Assembly (NCBI GenBank): GCA_016648135.1
Contig: JADDOH010002063.1
Span: 62,001 to 126,000 of the forward strand
Direction: 5' to 3'
Length of the DNA stretch: 64,000 nt
Source: Agrypnia vestita
Taxonomy: Eukaryota; Arthropoda; Insecta; Trichoptera; Phryganeidae
A model generated the notes under the pieces. The model saw only the letters and a list, made by a program, of their open reading frames with translations, had not been told where the DNA came from and searched no databases. Numbering within the stretch: the stretch's first letter is position 1; every line of letters begins with the position of its first letter. Both the position numbers and the translations under genes were made by a program. Below, one piece after another: positions 31,663 through 43,945 of this stretch.

Positions 31663-32169
31663 CCTTTGTCTATAATATAATTAATTAACACCATTATTAA
31701 ATTGTAAACATTTAATTATTACTATTACTTAATTTTAATTGGCAATAAGATTTATACACAAATGTTATATAAATAATAAATATTCTTGAACATTATACTA
31801 CTGGAAGAGCACTGTCTGCTATAATACAGTAAATTACTAGTGTAGCAGGCAGGGCGTCAAATCAATTTAGTGTTTACTTGCTGCCAAGACACTCAACAAC
31901 AATGAAAAAAGCTTCATTAAATTTTGTAAACACTGTAAACATTTGTAACATTGAACATTGAATAAACATTTGAATTTGAATTTGAATTTGAATAATAATA
32001 ACGAATAAAATAAAGAACCATAACATATTTTTAATATTAACAAGCAATTTTTTGGTAAATATAAATTAATAAAATAGAAATAATAAGAAATATTTTTTCA
32101 ATAGTTAATTTCATTAGTCCAAAACTGCAGGAAATCTAAATGTATCACGTACTTTTCAGGTGAATTTAA
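31663..32169. other. No recognised gene
   Basis: AT-rich. A short GAATTT run ((TTTGAA)n) is at about 31969-31995. Confidence 0.5.
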
Positions 32170-32932
32170 AGCCATGTATTCACTAGGGGACAAATTGTCC
32201 CTCAACAGCATGCGCGGCATAGAGTCTACGTGACGTTGCAACGTCGTGCACTGTTCCACGACCTCGCGCACAACATAGCGCGGCATTTCTACGTGCTGTG
32301 GCAACGTTGCCAGGCTTACGGTACCCGAGCGTACTCACTGCAACATTCCGCGGAGCGTCAGTACCACGTGGTATGTTTACAAGTGAATACGCATGCGCTG
32401 TATCTGTCAAGATGACAATGCGGGGAAACGAAATCGTTCTCGAACTCATCGAGCTGTATCGATCGAAGATCGCATAGAATGTCCGTCCTTCTTTCTCTTT
32501 GCAGTTAATAATTTCGCATTCTCCTCTTTTTTCTCCTCTTACTTTTCGATAAACTCATTAACATAAACAGATACGCGGCTATCATCATAACCTCATAGGG
32601 CGATATATTTCCGTGACGTCTGGAAAACAATAATTATTTGCAAAAAGGACCTTGTTTTTAATAATATTCAATTTACTACAGTAAAACCTCGTTAATTTGA
32701 AATTGCGACCCAAAAAAACATTTCGAATTGCGCGGAACCCCGTTTTCGCCAAATGTGATACCGCAGCTGTCATCCATAACCTCATCGGATGACATTTCCG
32801 CGACAAGATATGCGAGTCCCGGTGTGTACACGTCAATTGACCGCGTCATTGTCCCCGAAACATGAGCGTAGATGTTGATGCGACATGTCGAGCGGAATGT
32901 TTCGCGATTTGTCCCCTAGTGAATACATGGCT
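32170..32932. mobile_element. PIF/Harbinger-like MITE, 763 bp, with nested pieces
   Basis: AGCCATGTATTCACTAGGGG at the left and its complement at the right are ~27-bp terminal inverted repeats. TAA at 32167-32169 and 32933-32935 is a 3-bp target duplication, as in PIF/Harbinger elements. The interior contains a PLE fragment and a CAGTAAAACCTCGTTAATTT sequence resembling a pogo-type terminus. No transposase was recognised. Confidence 0.75.
32622..32687 (-). pseudogene. PLE fragment inside the Harbinger-like MITE
   Basis: AATTATTTGCAAAAAGGACC and AATAATATTCAATTTACTA match 24290-24335. The minus reading KLNIIKNKVLFANNY parallels KLNIINNQVLFANSY of the PLE at 24265. It is a ~65-bp nested relic. 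Confidence 0.6.
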
Positions 32933-33570
32933 TAATATAAAACTGCAACATTTGGTATTACTTCGACTGTGATTATATTTTGTGATTTCATTTTTCGTCA
33001 AAAAGTGAAATAACTACGAACTTTTTTTAAATGTTTATTTTAGCGCTTTTTACGAAGTTGATAATTTTATTCATAAATGTATTAGTTCAATAATTGTACT
33101 AATTAACACTACTTTCCGAATCGACCTAAAACCTATCTCTTTTTTTTTATGACAGATTGAAGTTGTTTAAGCAAACACGTCAAACTTTGATTGCGTTTTC
33201 CCACAAAATAGAAATTTTGAGTTATTTCACTTTGTGATTAAAGGTGCGTTATGACTACATTGCCGCTGTCTTACGGCAATACCAAACGAGCACGTCAAAT
33301 CAAGAGAATTTTTTTGCATTTTTTTTAAATGCACATTTTATGGCAGAGGTCTCCCGAGACGTACCTTTTCGCTAGACCAGACAAGCACCTTAAATACGAG
33401 TATGTTAACAAAAATGAATGATGTTGCGAGATATATAATATCTGTTGCTGCCCAATATTTCGGAACATACCGAGATATCGAACCACCAAACTTAGTTGTA
33501 GAAAAGGCACAATTTTATTCGTTGTGCCTTTTATGCAACTTTCTCAGAGTTCTCAAAATAACAATAAACT
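32933..33570. other. No recognised gene
   Basis: AT-rich. It includes an inverted, diverged copy of the start of the 180-bp satellite unit near 33213-33248. Confidence 0.5.
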
Positions 33571-33915
33571 TCACTTGATTAATAAGCCAACAGGAATGCC
33601 TCGTGAAGTGGCTCCATTCTCAAGTTTAATAATAGCGTTTTGCTCCCAGTACAAGTTTTTAATTATACTCACATCCTTCTCATGTATATCACATCTTTGT
33701 AATATTCTAATTATATCTGTGTGTTTTACTCTGTCAAATGCTTTTTCGTAGTCTATAAAGCAAGCATATATATATATATTTTCTTTGGTCATAGCATTTT
33801 TGCAATAAGATATTTATTGTTGTCAGCGCTTCACGGGTACCAAATCCATGCCTAAACCCAAATTGAGTATCATCTAGGTCACGTTCGCACATATGTCTTA
33901 TTCTGGCATGTATTT
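33571..33915 (-). pseudogene. LINE reverse transcriptase, 3'-side piece (split by a Helitron)
   Basis: The minus frame contains YACFIDYEKAFDRVKHTDII (RT domain A with the catalytic Asp) and IIKNLYWEQNAIIKLENG. It matches the same region of the LINE at 47068-48480. Sequence to about 33915 continues as the GFGTREAL-like region. The RT B and C domains are missing at the left end. The remainder of this LINE resumes at 36454 after the Helitron. Confidence 0.8.
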
Positions 33916-36453
33916 TCTATACTAATATTATAAAGAGGAAAGATTTGATTGTTTGTTTGCATTGAATAGGCTCCGAAACTACTGGACCGATTTGAAAAAT
34001 TCTTTCACATTTAGTATTCTACATTATCCCTGATGAACATAGGCTATAGAATCCGTATGAAAACTTCGATAATGTAACCCAAGGTGTGAAAAAAATACAA
34101 AAAAAACTTATATCGCGTACGCTGCGGAAATTATTTAAATAGAGCAAAGTGATGTACTACAGTTTTATAGAGGACATTAATATCTACAAAAAAATCCGCG
34201 ATATCATATGTCTAACTATTACAGTTATGTTACAATAACTAATTTTTCATGTTAAAATATGCAATAGTAACGCCGGTACAAACTGGGCCACAGGCATAAA
34301 AAAAGATGCCGCTTTAGGAAGAGTCTACGATGTAAATCCTTCTTAATCAGAGTTTTTTATCTTAGGATGTTGATACATCCCGTACGCGATTACACCTCAT
34401 TGGAGTACTTAGAAATCGTTAACGGAGTTCTCAAAGAGACCTATAAAGCAGCTCGCCGTGACAGAGATTCGCAACATTGGGAAAATACTCTGAGAGAAGC
34501 ATCGCTTTCGCATTGTCCAGTATAACTAAGAGTTGTTTATAGTCATACTTTTATTTTGTCAACCATCGGAACCATTAAAATTATGGAATAATTTCAAAGA
34601 CGATTTATGTGAAAATAATAGACACAGAATCAGGCAGCAAAATCAAAACTTCGCCTTACCATACAATGAGGACATTTATAACGAAGGTTTGAAACAAATA
34701 GAAAATAAACTATTACAATTAAATGATAAAAGCCTAAGTGATTTTGGATTACCTTCTTCAGTTCGTACAGAAAACAATGCTACAGATACAATGGCACATC
34801 ACTATAATACAAATAAATGATTTGACCGCTTTTGTCAATGAAAACCTGCCAAAATTAGTCCCAGATCAAAAACATGCTTTTGAGACTATAGTTGATAGCG
34901 TGAATAATAACAAAATAAAATTTTTTTTTGGATGCGCCAGGTGGCACTGAAAAGACTTTTCTTGCAAATTTGATGCTTGCTAAGATAAGACAATCAGGGA
35001 AGATAGCGATAGCAGTTGCTTGGTCAGGAATTGCTGTAACTCTCTTAAAGGATGGAAAAACTGCTCATTCTACTTTTAAACTTCCGCTATCCGTAAATCT
35101 TGAGCAACAATCTACGTGTTCTATCCGCAAAAATGGGCCTCTTGGTAAATTACTACAAGACGCCACATTGATGATGTGGGATGAATGCACCATGAGCCAT
35201 AGAGCACATATAGAGGCCGTGGACAGAACCTTAAAAGATCTTAGAAACTCCTCTGTTCTCAAGGACGGGATTACTTTTGTATTTGCTGGAGATTTCCGAC
35301 AGACTCTTCCCGTCATTAACAGAGGCAAATATTATCAAAACATGCTTGAAATCGTCTCCCTTATGGGCTTTGATTGAAAATTTAAAATTACGGACGAATA
35401 TGAGAGCTCATCTTCATGGAATCAGATAGTGATTTCCCACAACAACTGCTAAAACTTGGGGAAGGAATTTTTCCCAACCTAAATTTAAGAAGAAATTGTG
35501 ACATTCTTCTAGTCATGAGTCTCTAGGCCAAATAGTCCACAATTTAGAAATTTTAATAGATGCAGTATACCCTGACATCGAAAATTTCCACGAAAAGGAT
35601 ATTCATTGGTTGTGTTCTAGGTCAAAAGTGTCACCTAGGATTGATACTGTCAACAAAATAAACAATCTGATTATTTAAAAAGTCCCCGGCCAAATTAAAA
35701 ATTACAAATCGATCGACACCGTGACTAATATCGAAGACGAAGTCCATTATCCACAGGAAATTTTAAATTCACTAAGCCCATCTGGACTACCACCACACGA
35801 ATTGATGTTAAAAATCGGAATTCCAATCATTCTTTTGAGAAATTTAAGCCCCCCGAGCATGTGCAATGGGATGAGGCTGCTTATTAAAGAATTGAAGGAC
35901 AATTTAATCGTAGTGACCATTATCACCGGCCCAGCAGCTGGTCGACTAGCTCATATACCGAGAATACCGATGATCCAAACTGATCTGCCAATCCCATTTA
36001 AACGGCTTCAATTTCCGCTAAAAATATCTTTCTTCTTCTTTCAAAGCCAAACCTTCGAATAAGTAGGGATCGACCTACGAAAATAATGTTTTACTCATGG
36101 TCAACTGTATATTGGCCTATCGCGAGTCAGAGCTCCTGAAAAACAATTTATTTTGCTGCTTCAAAATAAAACAACATCAAATATCGTTTACAAAGCAGCT
36201 CTGACCCAATAAATTTAATGGCTTATGTTTTGTAAATATGACCTTTTTACAAACATTAGAAATAGAAATAAAATAATCAAATATTAAAAAATAACAAAAA
36301 AATTAATCACAATTAATACCCAAGCTTTCTTTATAATGTACTCTTTTTTAGTAACCCCCGACGAAAAAGAAGGGTGTATGTGTATGCGTGTTAAAATTTA
36401 TAATTTTTAATATTTTTGTTAAATACCCGTGCGAAGCCGGGGCGGGCCGCTAG
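33916..36453 (+). mobile_element. Helitron with helicase remnant, inserted in a LINE
   Basis: Starts TCTATACTAATATTATAAAG and ends GGGCCGCTAG before T, with a GC-rich hairpin-forming ACCCGTGCGAAGCCGGGGCG at the 3' end. The flanks are one continuous LINE when the element is removed. The 5' third is non-coding, and the Rep (HUH) nuclease part is deleted. The helicase is broken by frameshifts. The base before TC is T rather than the usual A. Confidence 0.85.
34296..36208 (+). pseudogene. Helitron RepHel helicase, broken
   Basis: PIF1-type helicase that would drive rolling-circle transposition. Order seen: AALGRVYDVNPS; then RMLIHPVRDYTSLEYL...HWENTLREASLSHC; then EPLKLWNNFKDDL...PYNEDIYNEGL. 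Next come Walker A DAPGGTEKT (Glu for the usual Gly), Walker B MWDECTMSHR, and AGDFRQTLPVI. These are followed by PIILLRNLSPPSMCNGMRL, IPRIPMIQTDLPIPFKRLQFP and FTHGQLYIGLSRV. At least four frame breaks occur, including one in the T-run at 34920-34929, plus internal stops. The N-terminal Rep nuclease is absent. It is not functional. Confidence 0.88.
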
Positions 36454-37245
36454 TCAAAAATATTTTTAGGACATGGCTCATAAGACTTAAAAGGCGATAG
36501 TCATTACACTTCTTCGGGTGTTGCTTTTTGGGTAGAGTGATAAACAGTGATTTCAACCAATCTTGGGGGATGATCCCTGTGTCGTATATTTTATTAAACA
36601 GTCTAAGTAGGCAGTCAATATTGTTTTCATTTATTAATTTGATAACTTCTATAGGAATTTCGTCAGGTCCGCATGCTTTCCTAGTCTTAGAATATTCGAT
36701 AGCATGCAAAAATTCTGATTTTAATATTACAGGACCTCGATTAGTTTCTGGTATTTCAATGCGAGAGTCTTGGAAGAGAGTTGTAAAAAGTCCTACCATG
36801 TTTTTAAAATTACAGAATCATCCAATATCAAATTATTAGATTAATCTGTGTGACATGTTGGTTTAGATTTCTAATTGAGATCAGTCAATTCTTTCAGTTT
36901 CTTATGCATATTAAATGCATTGTGGATCTGATCATATCGTTCTAACTCTTCACATCGTCTCTTTATCCATTCTTCCTTAGCTCTTTTGATCTGACCTAAT
37001 GATCGCGTCTAATAATCCTTAGGGAGTTTTTGTATTCGCTGCTATTATGATTCCTGTTATAAGTTATTCTGCGTTGTTCCATTAAATTTAATATGTGATC
37101 TGTCATCCATTGCTTTTTACGAATTTGTTTTTAGGTTTCATTGGAGGTGACATTTATAATATGTTTAAAATCATTCCAATGTTGTTCAAGTGAGTTGACA
37201 TTATTATTGTGTTGTTGTAATTTTTCATTAATTTAATAGTAACAG
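36454..37245 (-). pseudogene. LINE, 5'-side piece (split by a Helitron)
   Basis: Minus strand: KQWMTDHILNLMEQRRITYN (linker after the endonuclease), then FLHAIEYSKTRKACGPDEIPIEVIKL, then PQDWLKSLFITLPKKQHPKKCNDYRLLSLMSHVLKIF. These are the fingers region of the reverse transcriptase. The frame continues into 33571-33915 once the Helitron is removed. The closest relative in the window is 47068-48480. The endonuclease domain is not visible upstream. Confidence 0.8.
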
Positions 37246-37337
37246 TGTTTTGATGGATATGTCTTTCAGTTTTTCAGTGTTTATTTTCTATTTATGGTTT
37301 TTGTGTTTAATTTGTAGAACTCCATATTTATTTTTAG

Positions 37338-37480
37338 CGAAATTTAAAATAAATAAATAAATTAAATTTTAATAAATATTATTATTCAGTTCTACGGTTT
37401 AAGCGTATAAACCGTAGAAAATAAACCGTAGAACTGAATAATAATATTGATTAAACTTTAATTTATTTTCAATTTCGTTA
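37338..37480. repeat. Imperfect palindrome with 26-bp perfect core
   Basis: 37375-37400 and 37423-37448 are exact reverse complements (AATATTATTATTCAG...GGTTT). The similarity extends outward to GCGAAATTT/AATTTCGTT with changes. The loop has a third AAACCGTAGAA. It may be a foldback element. Confidence 0.75.
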
Positions 37481-37582
37481 AAAAAAAAAAAAAAGTTTAT
37501 TTTCTAGTTTGTAGTAGTAGTAGTTTTTATAATTACTTTCAATTTGAGTTTAATATCTAAAACAAGTGGGTTATGATCTGAT

Positions 37583-37735
37583 CCTAACTAATGAATAAAT
37601 ATTTTAATTAAAAAACCCGTACATTCATAAAAAAATATGACGTTTTAGGTTTGGTAAATAAGGTAGATATTAAATATTTTCTATGACATGTAGACCTACA
37701 TTACATCACTGATACACAGGAGTTAAAACGCTATT
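37583..37735 (+). repeat. Interspersed repeat, also at 17600-17815
   Basis: Shares CTATGACATGTAGACCTAC, AATAAGGTAGATATT and ACACAGGAGTTA/ACACAGAAGTTA with the other copy. It is non-coding. Confidence 0.6.
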
Positions 37736-38348
37736 TATTTAAAAGCCATTGTTACGATCCGCCTCTGCCAGTTACGACAACCCAACTAACGCCCGATTAG
37801 GAAGAAGCCTCAATAAGGCTGTGCTATAATTAGTATAGAAAGGAGAAAGAAGCCGACCGGTGCTAGAGCAACGACTATCAAAGAGTTCTGACCGTGGACG
37901 CCCCCAGGCCGCACTTTTTAAACCAAACCGAAATTAAAATACGAGTTGCTTCGGCGCAACGGTCTGCTTGTGCAACGAGGCAGAGTAAATAATGGAAAAC
38001 GATAAGCTATCTCCGGTCAAAAATATGGCGTATTTGTGAATAGATACTGTTGCCAAACTTTCAGATCTTACCGGAAATTTAATTCTAAAAAAATCTCCCA
38101 TTAATTCGGGTCCGGAAACGATTCTTTTGTAAGAGTACAAAACCTCGAACTGATACTTTTATGATGCTGTGTAGAAAACAAACGATCTAGGAAGTCTTAA
38201 GTATAAAAATATAAATAATTTAGTTACTGTGTTTTTAGAAAATATATGTATTAAAATTATAGGGAACTTTTTTTTACTCTGCAACAGGCCAATAGGCCCA
38301 ACTTCTGAAGCGAAACAGATCACAAAAACTTGAGTCAGTTACATAGAT
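37736..38348. other. No recognised gene
   Basis: Moderately GC-rich at 37740-37990. The minus open frame at 37934-38140 has no known domain. Confidence 0.45.
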
Positions 38349-38420
38349 TATTTGTGACCTTACCGGGAATCGAACTCAGACTCAGAACCTTCGGTTTGAG
38401 AACTGGACTACGAGGGCCGC
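38349..38420 (-). tRNA. tRNA-like sequence (probable SINE head)
   Basis: Minus strand GCGGCCCTCGTAGTCCAG...GAGTTCGATTCCCGGTAAGG contains an A-box-like stretch and a B box (GTTCGATTCC). The acceptor ends do not pair well, so it is more likely the polymerase III promoter of a SINE than a working tRNA. The downstream minus sequence (CAGAAGTTGGGCCTATTGG...) may be the SINE body. Confidence 0.45.
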
Positions 38421-39102
38421 TTAGTAATTTAATTTTAATTTGATAGCTTTCCTTACAAAAATGTGAAACAAAATTCAAAAGAAGAAAAAATGTGCTCGTC
38501 GCCGCTGAATTTAGCTTGCACTGCCAGAAGCCATAACATTTTTTCGATGAGTGCCAACGCTTGAAGTCCTCAAAATGAGAACGGCATCTGTATTCGTAAC
38601 ATGACTTTAGATCGACTTTTCTATATGGATAAAGGTGGCATGAGCTTGTCATTCACCAGGAATTACAGAAAAACCCTCCAGTTAGGAACTGTATCCATCC
38701 CTTTGCGTACAATTATGTTATTCAACGTGATTGTACTGAGAGCTCAAGAATCGCAAATTTTTTTTACAAAAAATAACTTTTTCCTAAGACCTAACAGTTT
38801 GATAATGCTATTTATCAAACAACACCAGGTGTACGATATATTTACTTGATATAAGATCAAGTAAGGCGACTGGCAAGGTCAAGGGCGAATTGAAGACGTG
38901 GTCTTATATTTTGGGTCGTAAAATAAGATAACAACGAAGGAACGAAAGAGCACGTAAAAACAAGAAGTGATGAAATATACAAAGGGTGATGAATGTAACG
39001 CGTGCAATGATTAATAAACCAATGAATACCAATTAATGATTACAACAAGAAAATGATTACTTTATCCAAATGTTAATGATTATTTCATAATTTTCATTTT
39101 CA
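38421..39102. other. No recognised gene
   Basis: Unassigned. Open frames on both strands around 38335-38850 have no recognisable domain. Confidence 0.5.
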
Positions 39103-39826
39103 CCGATCGGACTCAAAATTGGAAAACTAATTGTTTAGGACTCAGAGGGTAACATAGGCGATATTTCCCCCCTATTATCATACTCCTTCCCCTCCTCTGA
39201 CATATTTTCGATGCAAATCTGTACCGTTCGACCGATCGGACTCAAAATTTGAAAACTTATTCTTTAGGACTCGGCGGGTAACATAGGCTACATTTCCCCT
39301 CTCTTATTTTACCCCTTCCCCTCCTTCTGATATATTTTCGATGCAAATCTATACCGTTCGACCGCTCGGACTCAAAATTAGGAAACTTATTCTTTAGGAC
39401 TCGGCGGGTAGCTTAGGCGACATTTCCCCCTTATTCTCATATCCCTTTTCCTCCCTGTGACATATTTTCGATGAAAATCTGTATCGTTTGACCGATCGGA
39501 CTCAAAATTTGGAAACTTATTCCTAAGGACTCGGCGGGTAATATATGTGACATTTCTCCCCTACTCTTTTAATTCTTCCCCTCCGCTGATATATTTTCGA
39601 TGCAAATCTAAACTGCTCGACAGATCAGACTTCAAATTTGGAAACTTATTCTTTAGGATTCGGCAGGTAACATGGGCTATATTTCACCCTCCCTCTTTAC
39701 CTTTTCTCCTGCCCTTGATATATTTTCGATGCAAATATATACTGTTCAAATAAAACCTTTGTTTCCCCCCACAATTTTTTTTTAACTTATTCCTTAACCC
39801 GTGCAACGCCGGGTACGAACAGCTAG
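39103..39826 (+). mobile_element. Non-autonomous Helitron with ~125-bp repeats (copy 2, 5'-truncated)
   Basis: About six units with ACCGATCGGACTCAAAATT, GACTCGGCGGGTAAC and CATATTTTCGATGCAAAT, spaced 120-130 bp. The 3' end CCCGTGCAACGCCGGGTACG...CAGCTAG precedes TT. The TCTATACC 5' terminus is absent, the sequence beginning within a unit at about 39103. Confidence 0.85.
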
Positions 39827-41189
39827 TTTTCATTATAAATTCATTATACGCAAGAAAAAGACCTTTATGCAGAATTTTTCATTTGGCGTTATTCAAACTT
39901 CTTCTCTATATAGGATGAATGCTTCTAAGAACGATTAATTTTCACCTACACTGCTTTATCATAATGACGTCATCCAAGGACGATTATTCAGTAACCTGGC
40001 CTTTGGAGGGTCGTTCTTAGCATCGTGGAGAAAAAAATGAATGTCGCTCGAAAATAATTTAGATTTGGTGTAAAAAAATTTTGTTTCTGCTTGTACTTTG
40101 CGGAAAAAAATTAAAAACGCCATAAACTGGAAAAGTAAAAACTCTAAAACTGTGATTTTTGATAGAGAATAGAGCCAACCTTTGCGGAGCAGCGGCTGAA
40201 ACTGTGAAAACCGAATGAAAGCGAATTTAATTCTGAAGTGCAACACTGCGGAACGTTAATTTTCAGCACACTGGATAGCGGCACTCGCGCTCCATCGATT
40301 GCGATATTTACATTTAAAATTGGCCAACGCGTCGCAGAGTAGCATACAAAAATATAAAAAAAGGCGTAGTGTCAGAATTAAGAAGAATTTAAGATGTTTT
40401 AATAGTAATAATTATTCTGAATCTTCTATTATTATTCTAAATCTTTAGAAACAAACCATTATTTTGATATAAACAATGATTTTTACATATATTTACATAT
40501 ACATTTTACATACAGATAACATAAGCATAACAGATAAATATGTAAAAGTGTTAATAGCAAATTAAATATTACAAATAATCACATCCTTCTTGCAAATAAA
40601 TATATTTTAAATATTTTTTCACACAAGTTGCTAATTAGATATTCAGCACCCATAAATTTATTTTTTGTTTTTTAAGTATTAGTATATGTTTTACGCTGAT
40701 GTAGAGACTACTGGCCCCGAACATGTTGATTATTCCGATTAATCACTTTTATTATTAATAAATAGTGGTTTTATACAAAGTGTATTCTTTTTATTAACTT
40801 TATTCAAAACATTAACAGAACAGTCGATGACAGAACGTTTTACGGTTATAAAATACCGCATTAAAAATTCAGCCTCCAAACCGCAAATAAATTTGCGTCA
40901 CCGCATGCGTGATCTACAATTTGACAATTCTCTCAAAAACGAATTATGCATTGATTTTAAAGTTCTCTAACAAAAACGAAACAGGAAAATGTTATGGTGA
41001 AGTTCCGAAGAATATACCTAAATATTAAATAAATTTAAAAAAAACGTAAAGCTATGTTATTATATAATTATAGGTGAGAACTTTGAATCATTGAAAATGA
41101 TGTCTGAGTGATTCAAATGTATATTTTAACTTTTTTCTTCTATCCTATTCTTTTAAACTTTTTTCTTTTTTGAAGCTGTCATGAAAAGC
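39827..41189. other. No recognised gene
   Basis: AT-rich. The minus open frame at 39959-40246 has no recognised domain. No repeat partner was identified. Confidence 0.5.
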
Positions 41190-43945
41190 ACCACATAAAG
41201 GGGACAGGCTTCCTGGTAAGCAAACGAGCAAAGCATCTCGTCATGGACTTTAGAGCACTCGGCCCACAAACGGCTCAAAATATCTCAGAGTTCAAGGAAG
41301 ATTTTTCAACCTGAGCATACTAAATGTCCATGCACCAACGGAGGACAAACCCACCGATGAAAATTAAAATTTCTATGACAAGCTGGAGAAAGCTTTCGAT
41401 GAATGCCCACAGCGAGACATTAAAATCATAATAGGGGACTTGAACGCGCAAGTTGGTAGGGAGCCCTGCTTTACGCCAACAATAGGAAAACATAGTCTCT
41501 ACCCACACTCTAATGAGAACGGAGAACACCTGATAAACTTTGCAGCATCTCACAATATTGGTTATAGATGGTACGCTATTCCCACATAAAAATATACACA
41601 AAGCCACGTGGAAACACCCAAACGGCAGAACAAATAACCAAATAGACCATATACTTATTAGTGCTAGACATAAATCAAATCTACTGGATGTCCGCACTTA
41701 TAAGGGAGCTAATGTTGACTCTGACCATTTTCTCCTTGCAAGTCGACTGCGGTTTAAAATATCAAATGCTGGAAAAAAAAGTCTAAAATCAAAAAATTTA
41801 ACACCAGCAAATTACAAGTACCCGCGACAAAAATGGAGTTTCAAACTACGCTCAACAGGATAGCGCAGTGTGACACACATGATATCAACTCACAATGGAC
41901 AGCCTGCAAAAACCTACTGACAATAGCTGCTCTCGAAACCCTGGGCAAAGAAATCCCTATCAGAAGAAACCATTGGTGTGACTCAAACTGCGCAGAAGTA
42001 ACGAAAAAGAAAAATGAACTCTACCAAAAAACGTTACAACACGGCTGCACAAGACGACTTATGGACACCTATAGGGAAACAAGGAAGAGAGAAAAGAAGA
42101 TGCACAGGAAAAAGAAACGTGAATTTCTACAAAAAGAAATTAGAGAGGCTCGCTGAGAAGTACTCAGACTTAAGAATGAGAGTAGGCTTTTCTACAAAAA
42201 CGTAAATAGTATGAGAGCTGAGTTTAAACTAAAAACAAATATATGCAAGGACGAGAATGGAGTGATACTGAGTGAAAATCCTGACATCATGAGGAGATGG
42301 GTGAGGTACTTTGATACGGTTCTCAATAACAACTCGGTAGAGGTGGAGCACAACACGGTGGAGAGCACGGAAGATGATTTAAACTTTGACAATTCTGGAC
42401 CCCCTTCACTGAAGGAAGTGAAGCAGGCAATAAGACAGCTGAAAAACAACAAATCCTCCGGGTCAGACGAGCTGGTGGCTGAATTATTTAAAGCAGCAGG
42501 TGGAGAGTTTGTCCAATACCTGCACAACCTAATTCAAGTAAGTATGGACAGAAGATGAGATGCCCGAAGAGTGGAGACTAGGAATAGTGTGTCCACTATA
42601 CAAGAAAGGCGACCAACTCAAGTGCTGTAATTACAGGGGAATAACGTTGTTAAATAATGAAATAAAATAAAATAATGTCCAACATCTTATACAAAAGATT
42701 GCTCCCAATGTCTGAGGAAATCATTGGCAACTACGAATGCGGCTTCAGGCCAGGCAAATCATGCATTGATCAAATTTTCTCCTTGAGACATATCTTAGAA
42801 AAAACGTTAGAATACAATGTCGAAACTCAGCATCTCTTTGTAAATTTCAAGGCGGCGTATGAAAGCATCAATAGGAATGCATAGTACAATGCAATGAGTG
42901 AGTTTGGAATACCGCATAAGCTGATCAATCTGGTGAAACTAACAATGTCCCCAGTAACGTGTAAAGTCAGGGTTGGCAGTGATCTGTCCGAGCCCTTTTA
43001 AGCGCTCCACGGGGTGAGACAAGGAGATGGATTGACCTGCTTCTTATTCAACATAGCTTTAGAAAAAGTTATTCGTGACTCAGGAATTGAGATAAGAGCA
43101 ACGATATTTGACAACTCTGTGCAACTATTAGCTTACGCTGATGATATCGACATAATTGCGAAAACTCCCAATGCTTTACGTAATTAATGCCTTCATAAAT
43201 CTTGAAAGTTCTGCCAAAAACATGGGTCTCATAGTAAACCAGCAGAAGACCAAATACATGGCCGTAGGATGCACCCAACAAATCCCAACTCTCTCGTGTG
43301 GAAGTCAAAATTTTGAAACGGTACCAAGATTTACATATTAGAATCCCTGATAACAAGCAACAATAATACTATAGAGGAGATCCAGAAGCGCATAGGGAGC
43401 GCAAATCGCTGTTTTTTCTGCCTAGAAAAGCAGATAAAATACAGACTGCTGTCCAGAAACACCAAGATATTAATGTACAAAACGATTATTAGGCCAGTGC
43501 TCACGTACGCAGCTGAGACGTGGGTACTAAGTAAGAGGAATGAGCGAGCACTGGACGTTTTTGAAATGAAAATTTTAAGGCGTATCTTCGGACCGGTTCT
43601 AAAAAATGGACTTTGGCGCAGACTATACAACAATGAGCTCTTTACTCTGTTTAAGGAGCCAAACGTCACAAATTTTATAAAACTGGGAAGACTTCGGTGG
43701 TTGGGTGGAGAGAATGTCCGAGCATCAAGCACCAAAGTCCCTGCTGAACTCAAGGCCAATAGGGCAAAGGAGCTTAGGAAGGCCAAAATTAAGATGGAGT
43801 GACAACGTCCTCAAAGACGTCTCTGCCTTAGAGCTTCCGACCTGGAGAGAGCTGGCACAAGTCCGAGATGGGTGGAGGAATATTATTGAGGAGGCCAAGA
43901 CCCACCAAGGGTTGTAGTGCCAATAGTGATGATGATAATGATTCC
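41190..43945 (+). pseudogene. RTE-type LINE with endonuclease and RT domains, broken
   Basis: Endonuclease remnants: NVHAPTEDKP, DIKIIIGDLNAQVGREPCF, FPHKNIHKATWKHPNGRTNNQIDHILI and DSDHFLLASRLRF. The RT region has KQAIRQLKNNKSSGSDELVAELFK, YECGFRPGKSCIDQIFSLRHILEK, HLFVNFKAAYESI (domain A), RQGDGL (B) and LAYADDIDII (C). The C-terminus has LTYAAETWVLSKRNERALDVFEMKILRRIFG, LRWLGG and WRNIIEEAKTHQGL. A tail of TGATGATGAT-type repeats follows at 43925-43940. Many frameshifts and stops are present, and the 5' end is missing. It is a nearly full-length but inactive element. Confidence 0.85.
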
